Assembly: GCA_018139225.1 (NCBI GenBank)
Contig: JAGSNX010000004.1
Coordinates: 1 to 64,000, forward strand
DNA: 64,000 nucleotides
Source of the DNA: Microvirga sp. SRT01
GTDB taxonomy: Bacteria > Pseudomonadota > Alphaproteobacteria > Sphingomonadales > Sphingomonadaceae
Direction of reading: 5' to 3'
Below, piece by piece: positions 20,287-31,024 of the stretch; the stretch's first letter is position 1; each line of letters begins with the position of its first letter. The position numbers and the translations under genes were made by a program. The notes under the pieces were generated by a model. That model ran no database searches and had not been told where the DNA came from. It worked only from the letters and a program-made list of their open reading frames with translations.

Positions 20287-21405
20287 GTGGCATCGCTAAC
20301 CGCCCCCTCCGCCGGCCGGACCATCAACGTCCGCCCCTTTTTCGAGAACAAGGCCCGCGCCTTCTGGATGCTTCAGGCAGTGGGCTGGGGCGGGTATCTG
20401 TTGCTGCGCGGCGTATCGGCCAGCTTTAACGGCTTTCAGCTTCAGATCATCATCCCGATCATCGTCGAGGCGATCGTCGGCTACTGTATTACGTTGCTGC
20501 TCTCGACCTTCTACGGCGCCTATCGTCACCTGCCGCGGATCACCAGCGTACCGCTTAGCATCATCACGCTGCTGGCAGGAGTGGCCCTCTATTCGACGCT
20601 GCAAGCCTTCACCTGGTCGTTCATCCAGACTGCGACGGCGTCGATCGATGTCACCCGCGTGCTGGGCTACAGCTTCCTGTACTTCACGGTGCTCGCCGGC
20701 TGGTCCGCGCTATATTACGCGATCAACTTCTTCCTGATCCTCGAAGAGCAGATCGACGAATTGCGCGCGCTGGAGCTACAGGCTTCGTCGGCGCAGCTGG
20801 CGATGCTGCGCTACCAGCTGAACCCGCATTTCCTGTTCAACACGCTCAATTCCATCTCCACGCTCGTCCTGCTGAAACAGACCGAGCGGGCGAATGCGAT
20901 GCTGTCGCGCCTGTCGTCCTTCCTCCGCTACACGCTGGCGAACGAACCGACCGCGCACGTCACCATCGCGCAGGAGGTCGAGCAACTGAAGCTGTATCTC
21001 GAGATCGAGAAGATGCGGTTCGAGGATCGACTGCGTCCGAAGTTCGACATCGATCCCCGCGCCGAGCGCGGTCGCCTGCCCTCGCTGCTGCTGCAACCGC
21101 TGGTCGAAAACGCGATCAAATATGCGGTGACCCCGCAGGAGGAAGGCGCGGAAATCTGCGTCACGGTGCGGCTCGCCGGGGAACGGGTGCAGATCGGCGT
21201 ATCCGATACCGGCCCCGGCTTGCATGAGGCGCGGATCAGTCCAAGCCTTTCAACCGGTGTCGGGCTCACCAATATACGGGAACGTCTGGTTCAGGCTTAC
21301 GGCCCGGATCAGCGTTTCGAGACGCGCTCGACGCCCGCCGGCGGTTTCTCGGTCGAGATCGAGATTCCGTACCAGCTGGAAGACGTGAATAGAGAGGCCG
21401 CATGA
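20287..21405 (+). CDS. Sensor histidine kinase, LytS/YehU-like (His_kinase family)
   Basis: The 372-aa inner-membrane protein has four hydrophobic helices (about residues 30-150). The cytoplasmic kinase follows, with phospho-acceptor His181 in NPHFLFNTLNSIS, the N box PLVENAIKYA, and glycine boxes SDTGPGL and GVGLTNIRERL. No separate sensor domain is present, so it probably senses through its membrane part. I propose the GTG at 20287; an alternative ATG at 20368 would shorten the first helix. It is coupled by ATGA overlap to the LytTR regulator. Confidence 0.88.
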   Translation: MASLTAPSAGRTINVRPFFENKARAFWMLQAVGWGGYLLLRGVSASFNGFQLQIIIPIIVEAIVGYCITLLLSTFYGAYRHLPRITSVPLSIITLLAGVALYSTLQAFTWSFIQTATASIDVTRVLGYSFLYFTVLAGWSALYYAINFFLILEEQIDELRALELQASSAQLAMLRYQLNPHFLFNTLNSISTLVLLKQTERANAMLSRLSSFLRYTLANEPTAHVTIAQEVEQLKLYLEIEKMRFEDRLRPKFDIDPRAERGRLPSLLLQPLVENAIKYAVTPQEEGAEICVTVRLAGERVQIGVSDTGPGLHEARISPSLSTGVGLTNIRERLVQAYGPDQRFETRSTPAGGFSVEIEIPYQLEDVNREAA

Positions 21406-22211
21406 CCATTCGCACCATCCTCGTCGACGACGAGCCCCTTGCCATTCAGGGGCTGGAGCTTCGCCTCCAGGCTTTCGACGATGTGGAGATCGTCGAGAAG
21501 TGCATGAACGGGCGCGAAGCGATCCGCGCCATCAAGACCCACAAACCCGACCTCGTCTTCCTCGACATCCAGATGCCCGGCTTCGACGGCTTCTCCGTCG
21601 TTCAGGGCCTGATGGAGGTCGAGCCGCCGTTGTTCGTGTTCGTCACCGCCTATAGCGACCATGCCCTGCGCGCGTTCGAGGCACAGGCGGTCGATTACCT
21701 GATGAAGCCGGTGGAGGAGAGCCGCCTCGCCGACACGCTCGACCGGGTCCGCCAGCGCCTGTCGGAAAAGCGCGGCGCGGAAGAGGTCGACCGGTTGAAG
21801 GAAGTGCTCGCCGAACATGCACCCGAAGCCGCCGCGGCGGCCGACATTACCGACGGCGGCAGTGCCGATCTGGCGTCGAACCGGTTCGAAAAGCTCATCA
21901 ACATCAAGGATCGCGGTCAGATCTTCCGCGTCGACGTCGACACGATCGAGCGCATCGACGCCGCCGGCGATTACATGTGCATCTACACCGGCGACAACAC
22001 GCTGATCCTGCGCGAGACGATGAAGGACCTGGAAAAGCGCCTCGACCCGCGCCGTTTCCAGCGCGTCCACCGCTCGACGATCGTCAACCTCGACCTGGTC
22101 AAGCAGGTAAAGCCCCACACGAACGGCGAATGTTTCCTGGTCCTCGGCTCCGGCGCACAGGTAAAGGTCAGCCGCAGCTACCGCGACGTGGTGGCGCGCT
22201 TCGTCCACTAG
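21402..22211 (+). CDS. LytTR-family response regulator
   Basis: The 269-aa protein has an N-terminal receiver domain with acidic pocket VDDEP and phospho-acceptor Asp55 in LVFLDIQMPG. Thr (FVTAYS) and Lys (YLMKPV) switch residues are present. A linker of about 45 aa follows, then a C-terminal LytTR DNA-binding domain (about 165-269, ending KVSRSYRDVVARF). It is the partner of the overlapping sensor kinase. Its targets are unknown; the adjacent TonB receptor and L,D-transpeptidase are candidates. Confidence 0.93.
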   Translation: MTIRTILVDDEPLAIQGLELRLQAFDDVEIVEKCMNGREAIRAIKTHKPDLVFLDIQMPGFDGFSVVQGLMEVEPPLFVFVTAYSDHALRAFEAQAVDYLMKPVEESRLADTLDRVRQRLSEKRGAEEVDRLKEVLAEHAPEAAAAADITDGGSADLASNRFEKLINIKDRGQIFRVDVDTIERIDAAGDYMCIYTGDNTLILRETMKDLEKRLDPRRFQRVHRSTIVNLDLVKQVKPHTNGECFLVLGSGAQVKVSRSYRDVVARFVH

Positions 22212-22557
22212 GCTGGCGGCGGTCAGGCTCTACCTGGCCTTCCGGTCGCCTGCTCGTCCATTCCAGCATCTTCGCCCCGGACGTTCGATACTTAACCTTT
22301 CGAACACGACTGCGGCCTGCCCGCCCTCCCATGTGCTCCCGCGAAGGCGGGAGTCCAGTACTGGCTCCCCGCCTTTGCGGGGACACATGGTCGGCATATC
22401 TCTCAGGGGATAGACACCGACATGTTCCGGGTCCACCAGCGTCGCCCGCTGAGCCCTGTGCCGATGGGTGGACCCCGGAGCAAGTCCGGGGTGACCGCGT
22501 ATCTGCGGCGATCGTCATAGTCCCGGCGTGGATGTACGCCCGAGAAGCGAAAGACGG
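22212..22557. other. Intergenic region with structured dispersed repeats
   Basis: No gene is visible in these 346 bp. The region holds the composite palindrome at 22329-22390. A second block of self-complementary GGTCCACC / GGTGGACC and CCCCGGA / TCCGGGG sequences follows near 22428-22500. Confidence 0.6.
22329..22390. repeat. Composite palindromic repeat (CCATGTG...CACATGG)
   Basis: The 62-bp element is bounded by CCATGTG (22329-22335) and CACATGG (22384-22390). Inside are hairpin CTCCCGC-GAAG-GCGGGAG (22336-22353), the palindrome CCAGTACTGG (22355-22364) and hairpin CCCCGC/GCGGGG. A diverged copy lies at 55450-55510. Confidence 0.8.
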
Positions 22558-23202
22558 TCAGGCGGCGGTGATCGCGCCGCCGATATCCAGCATCTCGCCG
22601 CGGGTGACGATCACCTTCGTGCCCAGCTTCGTCACCGCGAACAGCTTCTTCGCGAACACGGTGGGAACGCCGACGCAGCCGTGCGTCATGTATCCCGCCT
22701 GCACGTTCGACCCGTGGATCGACACGCCGTCGTTGGTCAGGCGCAGCATGTACGGCATCGGCGCGTCATAGATGTTGGAGACGTGATCCGCGTCGCGCTG
22801 GCTGACCTTGAACACGCCAAGCGGCGTCGGCTTCACGTCGGCCCCGTACAGCGCCACCGCCGTGCCGATCTCGTACCCGTCGCGGAACACGCTGAGCACC
22901 TGCGCCTCCAGATCGACGGTGATGACGATCTCCCCGGTCGCCGGTGCACCCGCCTCGTCCCAATGCCATTCGCCGAACTTCATCGGACTGGCGACGGGGA
23001 GGACGCGCCTGACGATGTAGGGCGCTTCCGTCGGCGACGGAGAAGGCGCGGGGCGAGGCGCGGCACGCGGAGCAGGCACACGAGCCAGGGGCTTCACCAC
23101 CACGGGCACCGATACAGGCCGCGCATTGACGAACGCCAGCGCCGCAACGCCCGCCAGCGGCACCGCGATCCCGACCCAAGCCGCTGTTCTGCGCCAGTCC
23201 AT
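22558..23202 (-). CDS. L,D-transpeptidase (YkuD domain), exported
   Basis: The 214-aa protein has an N-terminal membrane anchor or signal (residues about 7-27), a proline-rich linker (35-65) and a YkuD catalytic domain. The active-site motif SIHGSNVQAGYMTHGCVGVP contains His174 and nucleophile Cys176. Such enzymes make 3-3 peptidoglycan cross-links or attach proteins to the wall in the periplasm. The ATG at 23202 (MDWRRTAAW) is chosen; no strong ribosome binding site decides it. It lies downstream of, and in the same direction as, a secreted hydrolase gene. Confidence 0.9.
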   Translation of the reverse strand: MDWRRTAAWVGIAVPLAGVAALAFVNARPVSVPVVVKPLARVPAPRAAPRPAPSPSPTEAPYIVRRVLPVASPMKFGEWHWDEAGAPATGEIVITVDLEAQVLSVFRDGYEIGTAVALYGADVKPTPLGVFKVSQRDADHVSNIYDAPMPYMLRLTNDGVSIHGSNVQAGYMTHGCVGVPTVFAKKLFAVTKLGTKVIVTRGEMLDIGGAITAA

Positions 23203-23282
23203 TCCCACGTTCTGCCCCGATCCGCGCCGCCGTGCCACCCGATCCGCGGCGACGTCCCCCGCCGGCACATACGCCGTCCGGG

Positions 23283-24539
23283 TTAACGGTCCGGTCGCTC
23301 CGTTCCGGCGAGCGTCAGCAGCGCGGTCGCGGCGGAGGCGGGATCGGCCCGCTCCTCCAGCGACTGCCAGATCGCGCGCGCCGTCCTCGGTACCTTGCCC
23401 GCGAACACGACGCTGCCGTTCACCGTCACGAGCACCGGCCGGTCCAGATCGAGCAGGCGATCGGATAACCGCAGCGTCAGTCCCGGCGGCACGTCGCCCG
23501 CGATCGTGATCCCCTGCCCCGTCGCCGTCGCGACGACCGTACCACCGACCTTTAACTGCCCTGCATCGCCGATACCCAACCAGTAGAAGCGGTCGTGCGG
23601 CACGTCGTCCTGTACCCACACCACCCGCTTCGGCCACGGATCGCGCGTGAAGCGCGCCATCCACGGCAGCGCTTCGGCATCCCTGCGATCCATCCAGTGC
23701 GGCAAGCCCGGATAGATGCGCGACATAAAAGTGTAACCGCCGGGATCGGCCGCGTGCAGCCGCGCCAGCTCGGCGGTCTTCTCCGCCGCATGCCGGTTGC
23801 GATCATAGGCGCCGTCCGCCCCGCCCATGAACACGGCGAAGGGCAGGTTGCGCAGCGGCAGCAGGCTCGCATCGCCCGGATGCCCTGCCATCATCGCCGC
23901 CGCCGCGAAACGATCGGCCATGCGCGGCGCGAGTTGCCAGACGCCGTCGCCCCCCGCCGAATAGCCGAGCAGGTACACTTTGTCGGGGTTCACCCCGTTC
24001 ACCGCAACCTGCGCATCGATCAGCCGCTGGAATAGTCCGTCGATATGCGGCTCGTGCCACAGGTTCCAGGTGTCGGTCGGTGCCCGCGGCGCGAGGTAGA
24101 TGCCCTCTGCGGGTTCGTAGAGGCGGATCTGGTTGCGCCACTGACCGTCGTTCACGGCGGGCGACGCGTTGCCGCCGCCGTGCATCGATATCCACAGGCT
24201 GCGCCCCCCGGCGGGCGCTTCGCCGAAGACACGGGTTTCCCATTTCAGCGTCTTGTCGCCGATCGTCAGCGCCTTGGCAGCGATCGCCTCGCGGTCCTCC
24301 GCCGCCACCGTCGCCAGGCGCGCTTTCGCCATCGCGGCCAGCGCCCGCGCGGCGTCGGCCCTGCTCAAGGGCCGCGAGAAGGCGGGATCGTCGCCGCGAC
24401 GCTCCGCCGCCGGCTGTCGGAGCCACGTCTCCACGCCAGCAACGTCGGTCGAGGCATGCGCCTGCCGCGCAGGCGGTTTGGCCGCCCCGGTGTCGGCGAA
24501 CACGAACGCGGCAACGAGGGCAAGGATCGACAAGCGCAT
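23283..24539 (-). CDS. Secreted alpha/beta-hydrolase (esterase/PHB depolymerase-like)
   Basis: The 418-aa protein starts with a signal peptide (MRLSILALVAAFVFADTGAA). The hydrolase core contains the oxyanion-hole region SMHGGGNA, the nucleophile elbow LLGYSAGGDGVW and a later GLPHWMDRR histidine region. It resembles poly(3-hydroxybutyrate) depolymerase-like or dienelactone-type esterases. The true substrate is unknown. The C-terminal about 110 aa form a separate beta-rich part. AAGGA lies about 9 nt before the chosen ATG at 24539. Confidence 0.82.
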   Translation of the reverse strand: MRLSILALVAAFVFADTGAAKPPARQAHASTDVAGVETWLRQPAAERRGDDPAFSRPLSRADAARALAAMAKARLATVAAEDREAIAAKALTIGDKTLKWETRVFGEAPAGGRSLWISMHGGGNASPAVNDGQWRNQIRLYEPAEGIYLAPRAPTDTWNLWHEPHIDGLFQRLIDAQVAVNGVNPDKVYLLGYSAGGDGVWQLAPRMADRFAAAAMMAGHPGDASLLPLRNLPFAVFMGGADGAYDRNRHAAEKTAELARLHAADPGGYTFMSRIYPGLPHWMDRRDAEALPWMARFTRDPWPKRVVWVQDDVPHDRFYWLGIGDAGQLKVGGTVVATATGQGITIAGDVPPGLTLRLSDRLLDLDRPVLVTVNGSVVFAGKVPRTARAIWQSLEERADPASAATALLTLAGTERPDR

Positions 24540-24643
24540 CGTCCGATCCTTACCCGCCAACCGCGCCCTGTCGACCCCAAACTTCGGCTGGCGAAACGCA
24601 TTTGCGCCAGCCGAAGTCGTGGTCCATCAGCTCGCTTGACCGA

Positions 24644-26959
24644 TCAGCGGAACTTACCCGACAGCGAGACGCCGATGATCCGCGGCTCGTTGAATACCGC
24701 GGCCATGTAATTCTCGATCACACCCTTCAGGTTCTTCTCGTTCGTGATGTTGCGGGCGAACACCGCCAGTTCGTACGCATCGCCGGGCGCGCTGTATCCG
24801 ACCTTCAGGCCGCCCTCGAAATTGCCGTTCGAGGTGAACTCGGCGGTCTTGTAGAGGACGAACTGCGTGTAGCCCTGGATGTTGAAGTCACCCGCGACGA
24901 ACGCGCGACCGCCATTGCCCAGCGGCTGGTCGAACCGCGCATTGACGTTGATGTTGTACTCCGGCGCATTCGGCAGCGGCTCGCCGTCGATCTTGACGAG
25001 GTACACCGGCCCGAACGCGCCCGGCACCGATCGCACCGGCGCGGACGGCGTGCAGACGACGACGCCGTTCAGCGCGCAGATCTGCGTCTCGGCTCCCCGA
25101 TCCTTGATCTCGCTGTGCAGCCAGCTTCCGCCCAGCCCCAGCGTGACGTTGCGCACCGGCCGCCACGTCGCATCCGCCTCGACACCGTAAGCGTCGGCGC
25201 GGCGCGCGTTGAACAGGATGCCGTTGCCGAACACGTCGTTGCCGTTCAGCTGGATGTCCTTCACGCGGTAACCGAAGACCGTCGCGTTCAGGCTCAGCGT
25301 GTTGTTCAGCAGGCGGGTCTTCACGCCCGTCTCCCATGACAGGATCGTCTCCGAATCCGCGGTCGTGAAGTCGGTGTTGAACACCGCGGACCGGCCCTGG
25401 ATCGTCGGTCCGCGGAAACCGCGGGCGACGCGCGAATACAGACTGATATCATCGCTGGCCGCATACAGCGTGCTGAAGTCCCAGCTCGGCTGCGTATCCT
25501 TCAGCGTCACGTCGCGTCGGCCGGTGGCGGGATACTGGTTGACGCCGGTCGCGCTCAGCACCGTCTTCAGCAACTGCGTGCGCTTCTTGTCCTCGGTCAC
25601 GCGACCACCGGCGGTCAGCGTCAGCCGGTCGATCGTGTAGCTGACCTGCCCGAAGCCCGCCCACGACGTATTCACGTCGTGCAACCGCACCCAGTTGTTG
25701 GGATTGCGCGCCGGCGTCGTCAGGAAAAACGTACGCTGGTAGAAGTCCGTGATGTCGCGGCTGTCGAAGTACATGCCGCCGACCTGCCAGCGGAATGCGC
25801 CGTCGCCGTCGCTCGCCAGCCGCACTTCCTGCGTCCACTGGTCGAGATCGCGGATCTGGCCCTGTGACTCGCCGAAGCCGTTGGCGACCCCGCGCACCGG
25901 GAAATTCGCGCCCGCACCGCCGTCCGTATCGCCGCGGCTGTAACCGGAGGTCGTCTCGTACGCGGTAATCGAGGTCAGCGTCGCCGCACCGAAGTCGTAT
26001 GCGGCGCGCACCGACCCGCCGAACGTGTCGTAGGACTGCGGATTATCGTTCGCCTCGTCATAGGCGACGCGGCCGCGCGGCTCGCGGGACACGTCGTTCG
26101 ATCCCCTGGTCAGGGCGGCGCGGTGGAACAGTGTCGACGTGCCGTCATACCAGCGGGCGTGGCCCGACAAATCGACCGAGAAGTCCGATCCCGGCGTCAG
26201 CAGCAACTGAAGACGGACATTGCGATCGTCATAGCCGCCCATCGCGTTCTTGCGCGGCGTCGCGGTCGAGTCCGCGCTGGTGCCCGCAAAACTGTTGTCC
26301 ACCCAATTCTCGCGGTGCTGGATCAGCGTCGACAGACGGAACGCCAAGACGTCGGCGATCAGTGGCCCGCCAACGCCCGCGTCCAGATTGACCGAGCCAT
26401 AGGTGCCGACCGACGCGCTCGCGCGGCTGTCGAACGTCTGCGTCGGCTTGAACGTGTCGAACTTGATGATGCCGGCGGTGGTGTTGCGGCCGAACAGCGA
26501 CCCTTGCGGCCCCCGCAGCACCTCCACCTGCTGCACGTCGTACACCGGGTTCGACTTCAGCACGACATGCTCCAGCACGACATCGTCCTGGATGATCGAC
26601 ACCGGCTGTGACGCGCCGAGATAGAAGTCGATGTTGCCGAGCCCGCGGATGTAGAAGCGCGGGAAGATGCGGCCTGTGGTCGATTCGATATACAGGCTGG
26701 GGACGCGGCCCGACAGCGACAGCAGCGTGTCGTCGCCGCCCGACGTATAGTCGCGCAGATTGTCGCCCGACACGACGCCGACCGACACGGGGACGCGCAA
26801 CGTGTTCTCGGACCGGCGTTCGGCGGTGACGACGATATCGCCCAAACTGTCGTCCTGCGCGGCCGGAGCGGCCGGTGCCGCCTCCTGTGCGTGGACGGCG
26901 GTCGCGCCGGTGGCGGCGGTGAGCAGAAGCAACGCCCGGAGGGCGGCGGAAGCAGTCAC
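24644..26959 (-). CDS. TonB-dependent outer-membrane receptor
   Basis: The protein is about 771 aa with a signal peptide ending ATAVHAQ, an N-terminal TonB-box-like DIVVTAERR, and a plug with FPRFYIRGLGNIDFYLG and VEVLRGPQGSLFGRNTTAG. The barrel ends in VSLSGKFR. This plug type (RGPQGTLFGRNTTAG) is common in sphingomonad receptors for organic substrates rather than classic siderophores. I set the start at GTG 26959, which has AAGGGA 5 nt upstream; the upstream ATG (26998) lacks this. It and the upstream hydrolase point the same way and could be functionally linked, but this is inference. Confidence 0.92.
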   Translation of the reverse strand: MTASAALRALLLLTAATGATAVHAQEAAPAAPAAQDDSLGDIVVTAERRSENTLRVPVSVGVVSGDNLRDYTSGGDDTLLSLSGRVPSLYIESTTGRIFPRFYIRGLGNIDFYLGASQPVSIIQDDVVLEHVVLKSNPVYDVQQVEVLRGPQGSLFGRNTTAGIIKFDTFKPTQTFDSRASASVGTYGSVNLDAGVGGPLIADVLAFRLSTLIQHRENWVDNSFAGTSADSTATPRKNAMGGYDDRNVRLQLLLTPGSDFSVDLSGHARWYDGTSTLFHRAALTRGSNDVSREPRGRVAYDEANDNPQSYDTFGGSVRAAYDFGAATLTSITAYETTSGYSRGDTDGGAGANFPVRGVANGFGESQGQIRDLDQWTQEVRLASDGDGAFRWQVGGMYFDSRDITDFYQRTFFLTTPARNPNNWVRLHDVNTSWAGFGQVSYTIDRLTLTAGGRVTEDKKRTQLLKTVLSATGVNQYPATGRRDVTLKDTQPSWDFSTLYAASDDISLYSRVARGFRGPTIQGRSAVFNTDFTTADSETILSWETGVKTRLLNNTLSLNATVFGYRVKDIQLNGNDVFGNGILFNARRADAYGVEADATWRPVRNVTLGLGGSWLHSEIKDRGAETQICALNGVVVCTPSAPVRSVPGAFGPVYLVKIDGEPLPNAPEYNINVNARFDQPLGNGGRAFVAGDFNIQGYTQFVLYKTAEFTSNGNFEGGLKVGYSAPGDAYELAVFARNITNEKNLKGVIENYMAAVFNEPRIIGVSLSGKFR

Positions 26960-26998
26960 GGTAATCCCTTTCGAAAACAACGACCCGGCACCGGTCAT

Positions 26999-27302
26999 CC
27001 CGGACCCGGTGCGGGTCGCCGCTCCCGCTAGGCGTGATTTGTGACAGGATAGGGGCAGCTATGTCCTACACGGCACAGGCGTGACATAGTGGCAACATGC
27101 TGGAGATTTGTACCTTCCCGTCATGCGGGCTCGTCCCGGCATCCACGGCTCCGCATATCCGCAGTCCGCTGGCGCGCGGCGCCGTAGATGCCAGGACAAG
27201 CCCGGCATGACGGCCGAAGTGAAGCACACCTTCCGGTCGCCTCCACTTCCTCCACTTCGCCCCCTCTTCGCTGCACCGCCGCAATCTGCTATGGTGCCCC
27301 GC
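26999..27302. other. Intergenic region with an inverted repeat pair
   Basis: This divergent gap of about 300 bp (343 bp counted from the GTG start at 26959) holds no gene. Its main content is the inverted repeat at 27118-27213. Promoters for the TonB receptor and the ABC-F gene must lie here but are not convincing by eye. Confidence 0.5.
27118..27213. repeat. Inverted repeat pair (CCGTCATGCCGGGCTTGTCC family)
   Basis: Arm 1 (27118-27149) and arm 2 (27181-27213) are near-perfect inverted copies of a 32-33-bp unit beginning CCGTCATGC and ending with a CACGGC or TACGGC half. The 31-bp spacer is unrelated. The same unit appears singly near 12320. Confidence 0.85.
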
Positions 27303-29177
<1,875 letters not shown>

Positions 29178-29213
29178 TGGTGGATTCGGGGCGAATGCCT
29201 CGCGCTGTCCGCA

Positions 29214-29317
29214 CCACCCCCGCGAAGGCCGGGGTCCAGTTGCCGGGCGCGTCGACGCGCGGGCTGACAGCCGTCACATCGATCGTGGCGACTAGACCCC
29301 GGCCTTCGCCGCGGTGG
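29214..29317. repeat. Inverted repeat pair (CGCGAAGGCCGGGGTC family)
   Basis: Arm 1 (29214-29240) and arm 2 (29291-29317) are inverted copies around CGAAGGCCGGGGTC. They sit between the ABC-F stop and the start of the SGNH hydrolase. A longer start at 29177 would make the hydrolase translate through the whole repeat. Confidence 0.8.
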
Positions 29318-30370
29318 ATGCCACTGCTGGCCGCCTCATTCCTCGCGACCACCCCCGCGGCCGCCAAGACCATCCTCTTCGTCGGCAACAGCTTCACCTT
29401 CGGCGCCGGCTCGCCCGTCCAGCACTACCACCCCGACCGCGTGACCGACCTCAACAAGGAAGGCATCGGCGGCGTCCCTGCCTTGTTCGCGACCTTCGCG
29501 GAGGAAACGAAGCAGGACTGGAAAGTCAGCCTCGAAACCTCGCCCGGCAAGGACCTCGCCTGGCACCTCGCGGAGAAGCGGCAACTGATCGACCGCAAAT
29601 GGGATGTCGTACTGCTGCAGGGATTCAGCACGCTCGATGCCGCCCGGCCCGGCGATCCGACCAACCACGCCGCCGCCGCCCGTGCCCTCGCGGCGATGCT
29701 CAAGGTCCGCAACAAGGCGGCGAGCATCCATCTGACCTCGACATGGTCGCGCGCCGACCTGACCTATCGACCCGGCAGCCGCTGGTCCGGCCAGCCGATC
29801 ACGCGCATGGCGGACGACCTGTACGCCGCCAATGCGCAGATCAGCGCCGCCGACCCGATGTTCGGCCGGCCGATCCCGGTCGGCACCGCATGGAACATCG
29901 CAATCCGCAACGGCATCGCCGACGGCAACCCGTTCGACGGCATCGCGTACGGGAAGGTCGATCTCTGGACCTACGACCAGTATCACGCCAGCAGCGCCGG
30001 CTATTACCTGTCGGCGCTGACGATCTTCGGCGCGGTCACGGGCATCGATCCGCGCACGCTGGGCCCGCGGGAGCAGGCGGCCGAGCATCTCGGGCTCGAC
30101 CCGCTCGTCACGCAGCAGCTCCAGCGCATCGCCGCGGAGGCGCTTCAGCCCTCGTCGGTCGTCGCCTCGTCCGTCGCGGCAGGACGCTCGAACCACGCCT
30201 CGACCTCGCCCGACAATTTCAGGGTCAGCGGCCGGCCCTTGCGGTCGACCTTCTTGCCCAGCGCGACGCGGATCCAGCCGTCGGGGATCGAATATTCCTC
30301 GACGTCCTTCCGCTCGGCACCCTTGAAGCGGATACCGATGCCGCGCTCCAGCAGCGCTTGGTCGAAATAG
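29318..30370 (+). CDS. Secreted SGNH/GDSL-type hydrolase
   Basis: This 350-aa protein has a short signal peptide (MPLLAASFLATTPAAA) and then block I, ILFVGNSFTFGAG, with nucleophile Ser25. The block V acid-base pair is DQYHASSAGYYL. It probably cleaves an ester or acetyl group in the periplasm. The start at 29318 avoids translating the repeat; ATG 29177 is the alternative and would be coupled to the ABC-F stop. The frame runs 226 nt past the stop of the convergent DUF3297 gene. Its last about 75 residues are antisense to that gene and look non-native, so the original stop may have been lost. Confidence 0.8.
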   Translation: MPLLAASFLATTPAAAKTILFVGNSFTFGAGSPVQHYHPDRVTDLNKEGIGGVPALFATFAEETKQDWKVSLETSPGKDLAWHLAEKRQLIDRKWDVVLLQGFSTLDAARPGDPTNHAAAARALAAMLKVRNKAASIHLTSTWSRADLTYRPGSRWSGQPITRMADDLYAANAQISAADPMFGRPIPVGTAWNIAIRNGIADGNPFDGIAYGKVDLWTYDQYHASSAGYYLSALTIFGAVTGIDPRTLGPREQAAEHLGLDPLVTQQLQRIAAEALQPSSVVASSVAAGRSNHASTSPDNFRVSGRPLRSTFLPSATRIQPSGIEYSSTSFRSAPLKRIPMPRSSSAWSK

Positions 30371-30417
30371 GGGCTGTCGGGGTTGATCGAGAGGCGATCG
30401 GGGGGCGTATCGGTCAT
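30145..30417 (-). CDS. DUF3297 family protein
   Basis: The 90-aa protein beginning MTDTPPDRLSINPDSPYF matches the DUF3297 family, common in alphaproteobacteria. Conserved blocks include ERGIGIRFKG and PLTLKLSGEVEAWFE. It is small, soluble and of unknown function. It is encoded opposite the 3' end of the SGNH hydrolase frame. Of the two overlapping frames this one has clear family conservation, so the coding strand here is minus. Confidence 0.92.
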   Translation of the reverse strand: MTDTPPDRLSINPDSPYFDQALLERGIGIRFKGAERKDVEEYSIPDGWIRVALGKKVDRKGRPLTLKLSGEVEAWFERPAATDEATTDEG

Positions 30418-30454
30418 AATGCTGGCGGCTTACCGGGATACGACCCGCTGACAA

Positions 30455-30488
30455 GAAAAAACGGCGCGGGACCGAAGCCCCACGCCGT
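30455..30488 (-). terminator. Rho-independent terminator of the glycine-rich protein gene
   Basis: On the minus strand AACGGCGTGGGG pairs with a CCCGCGCCGTT arm around a short loop and runs straight into TTTTTT (from 30460 down). It lies just after the stop at 30510. Confidence 0.9.
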
Positions 30489-30509
30489 TCTCCCCGTGAC
30501 GAACTGATA

Positions 30510-30899
30510 TCAGTTGCAGACCTGCACCGGCACGCGGTCCCCGTAATAGGGATCGAACTGCCACTGCGTCCAACAGCGCGGCGCATAATAGCCGCCGTCG
30601 TAATAGCCGCGGTAGCGCACCGGAGGCGGCGGCGCATAATAGCCGCGATAGCCTCCACGATAGCCCCCGCCGCCATAGTAGCCGCGGTCGTAATAGCGGT
30701 TCCGGTTGCTCGATGCGATGGCCGCGCCGACGCCCAGACCCAGGATGCCGCCGAGCACCGCGCCAGCCGCGACATCGCCGCCGCCGCGGTGATGCCCGCG
30801 ATATCCGCGCCAACGTTGTGCATCCGCGGGCGCCGCCGCCGTCAGGACCGTCGCGGCCATCACCGCACCCAGCCCAGCCTTCTTCCACAAACCCGTCAT
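30510..30899 (-). CDS. Glycine/tyrosine-rich secreted protein with glycine zipper
   Basis: The 129-aa protein has a signal peptide (to about residue 27, ADA-Q) and then a glycine-zipper segment GAVLGGILGLGVGAAIA. The tail is rich in Tyr, Arg and Gly (GYYGGGGYRGG type) and ends with a two-Cys segment RCWTQWQFDPYYGDRVPVQVCN. Such proteins usually sit in or near the outer membrane; the function is unknown. GGAGGT precedes the ATG at 30899 with 6-nt spacing. It has its own terminator. Confidence 0.85.
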   Translation of the reverse strand: MTGLWKKAGLGAVMAATVLTAAAPADAQRWRGYRGHHRGGGDVAAGAVLGGILGLGVGAAIASSNRNRYYDRGYYGGGGYRGGYRGYYAPPPPVRYRGYYDGGYYAPRCWTQWQFDPYYGDRVPVQVCN

Positions 30900-31024
30900 C
30901 TCAGACCTCCATACGCTATACCCGGTCCACCTGGTCAAAACGCACGAGCCGCGACCGTGTTGCCGTCATTAGCGATAACGTGCTGAATGCGCGCGGAACG
31001 GGATGTTTAACGGGAGTTCAGCCA

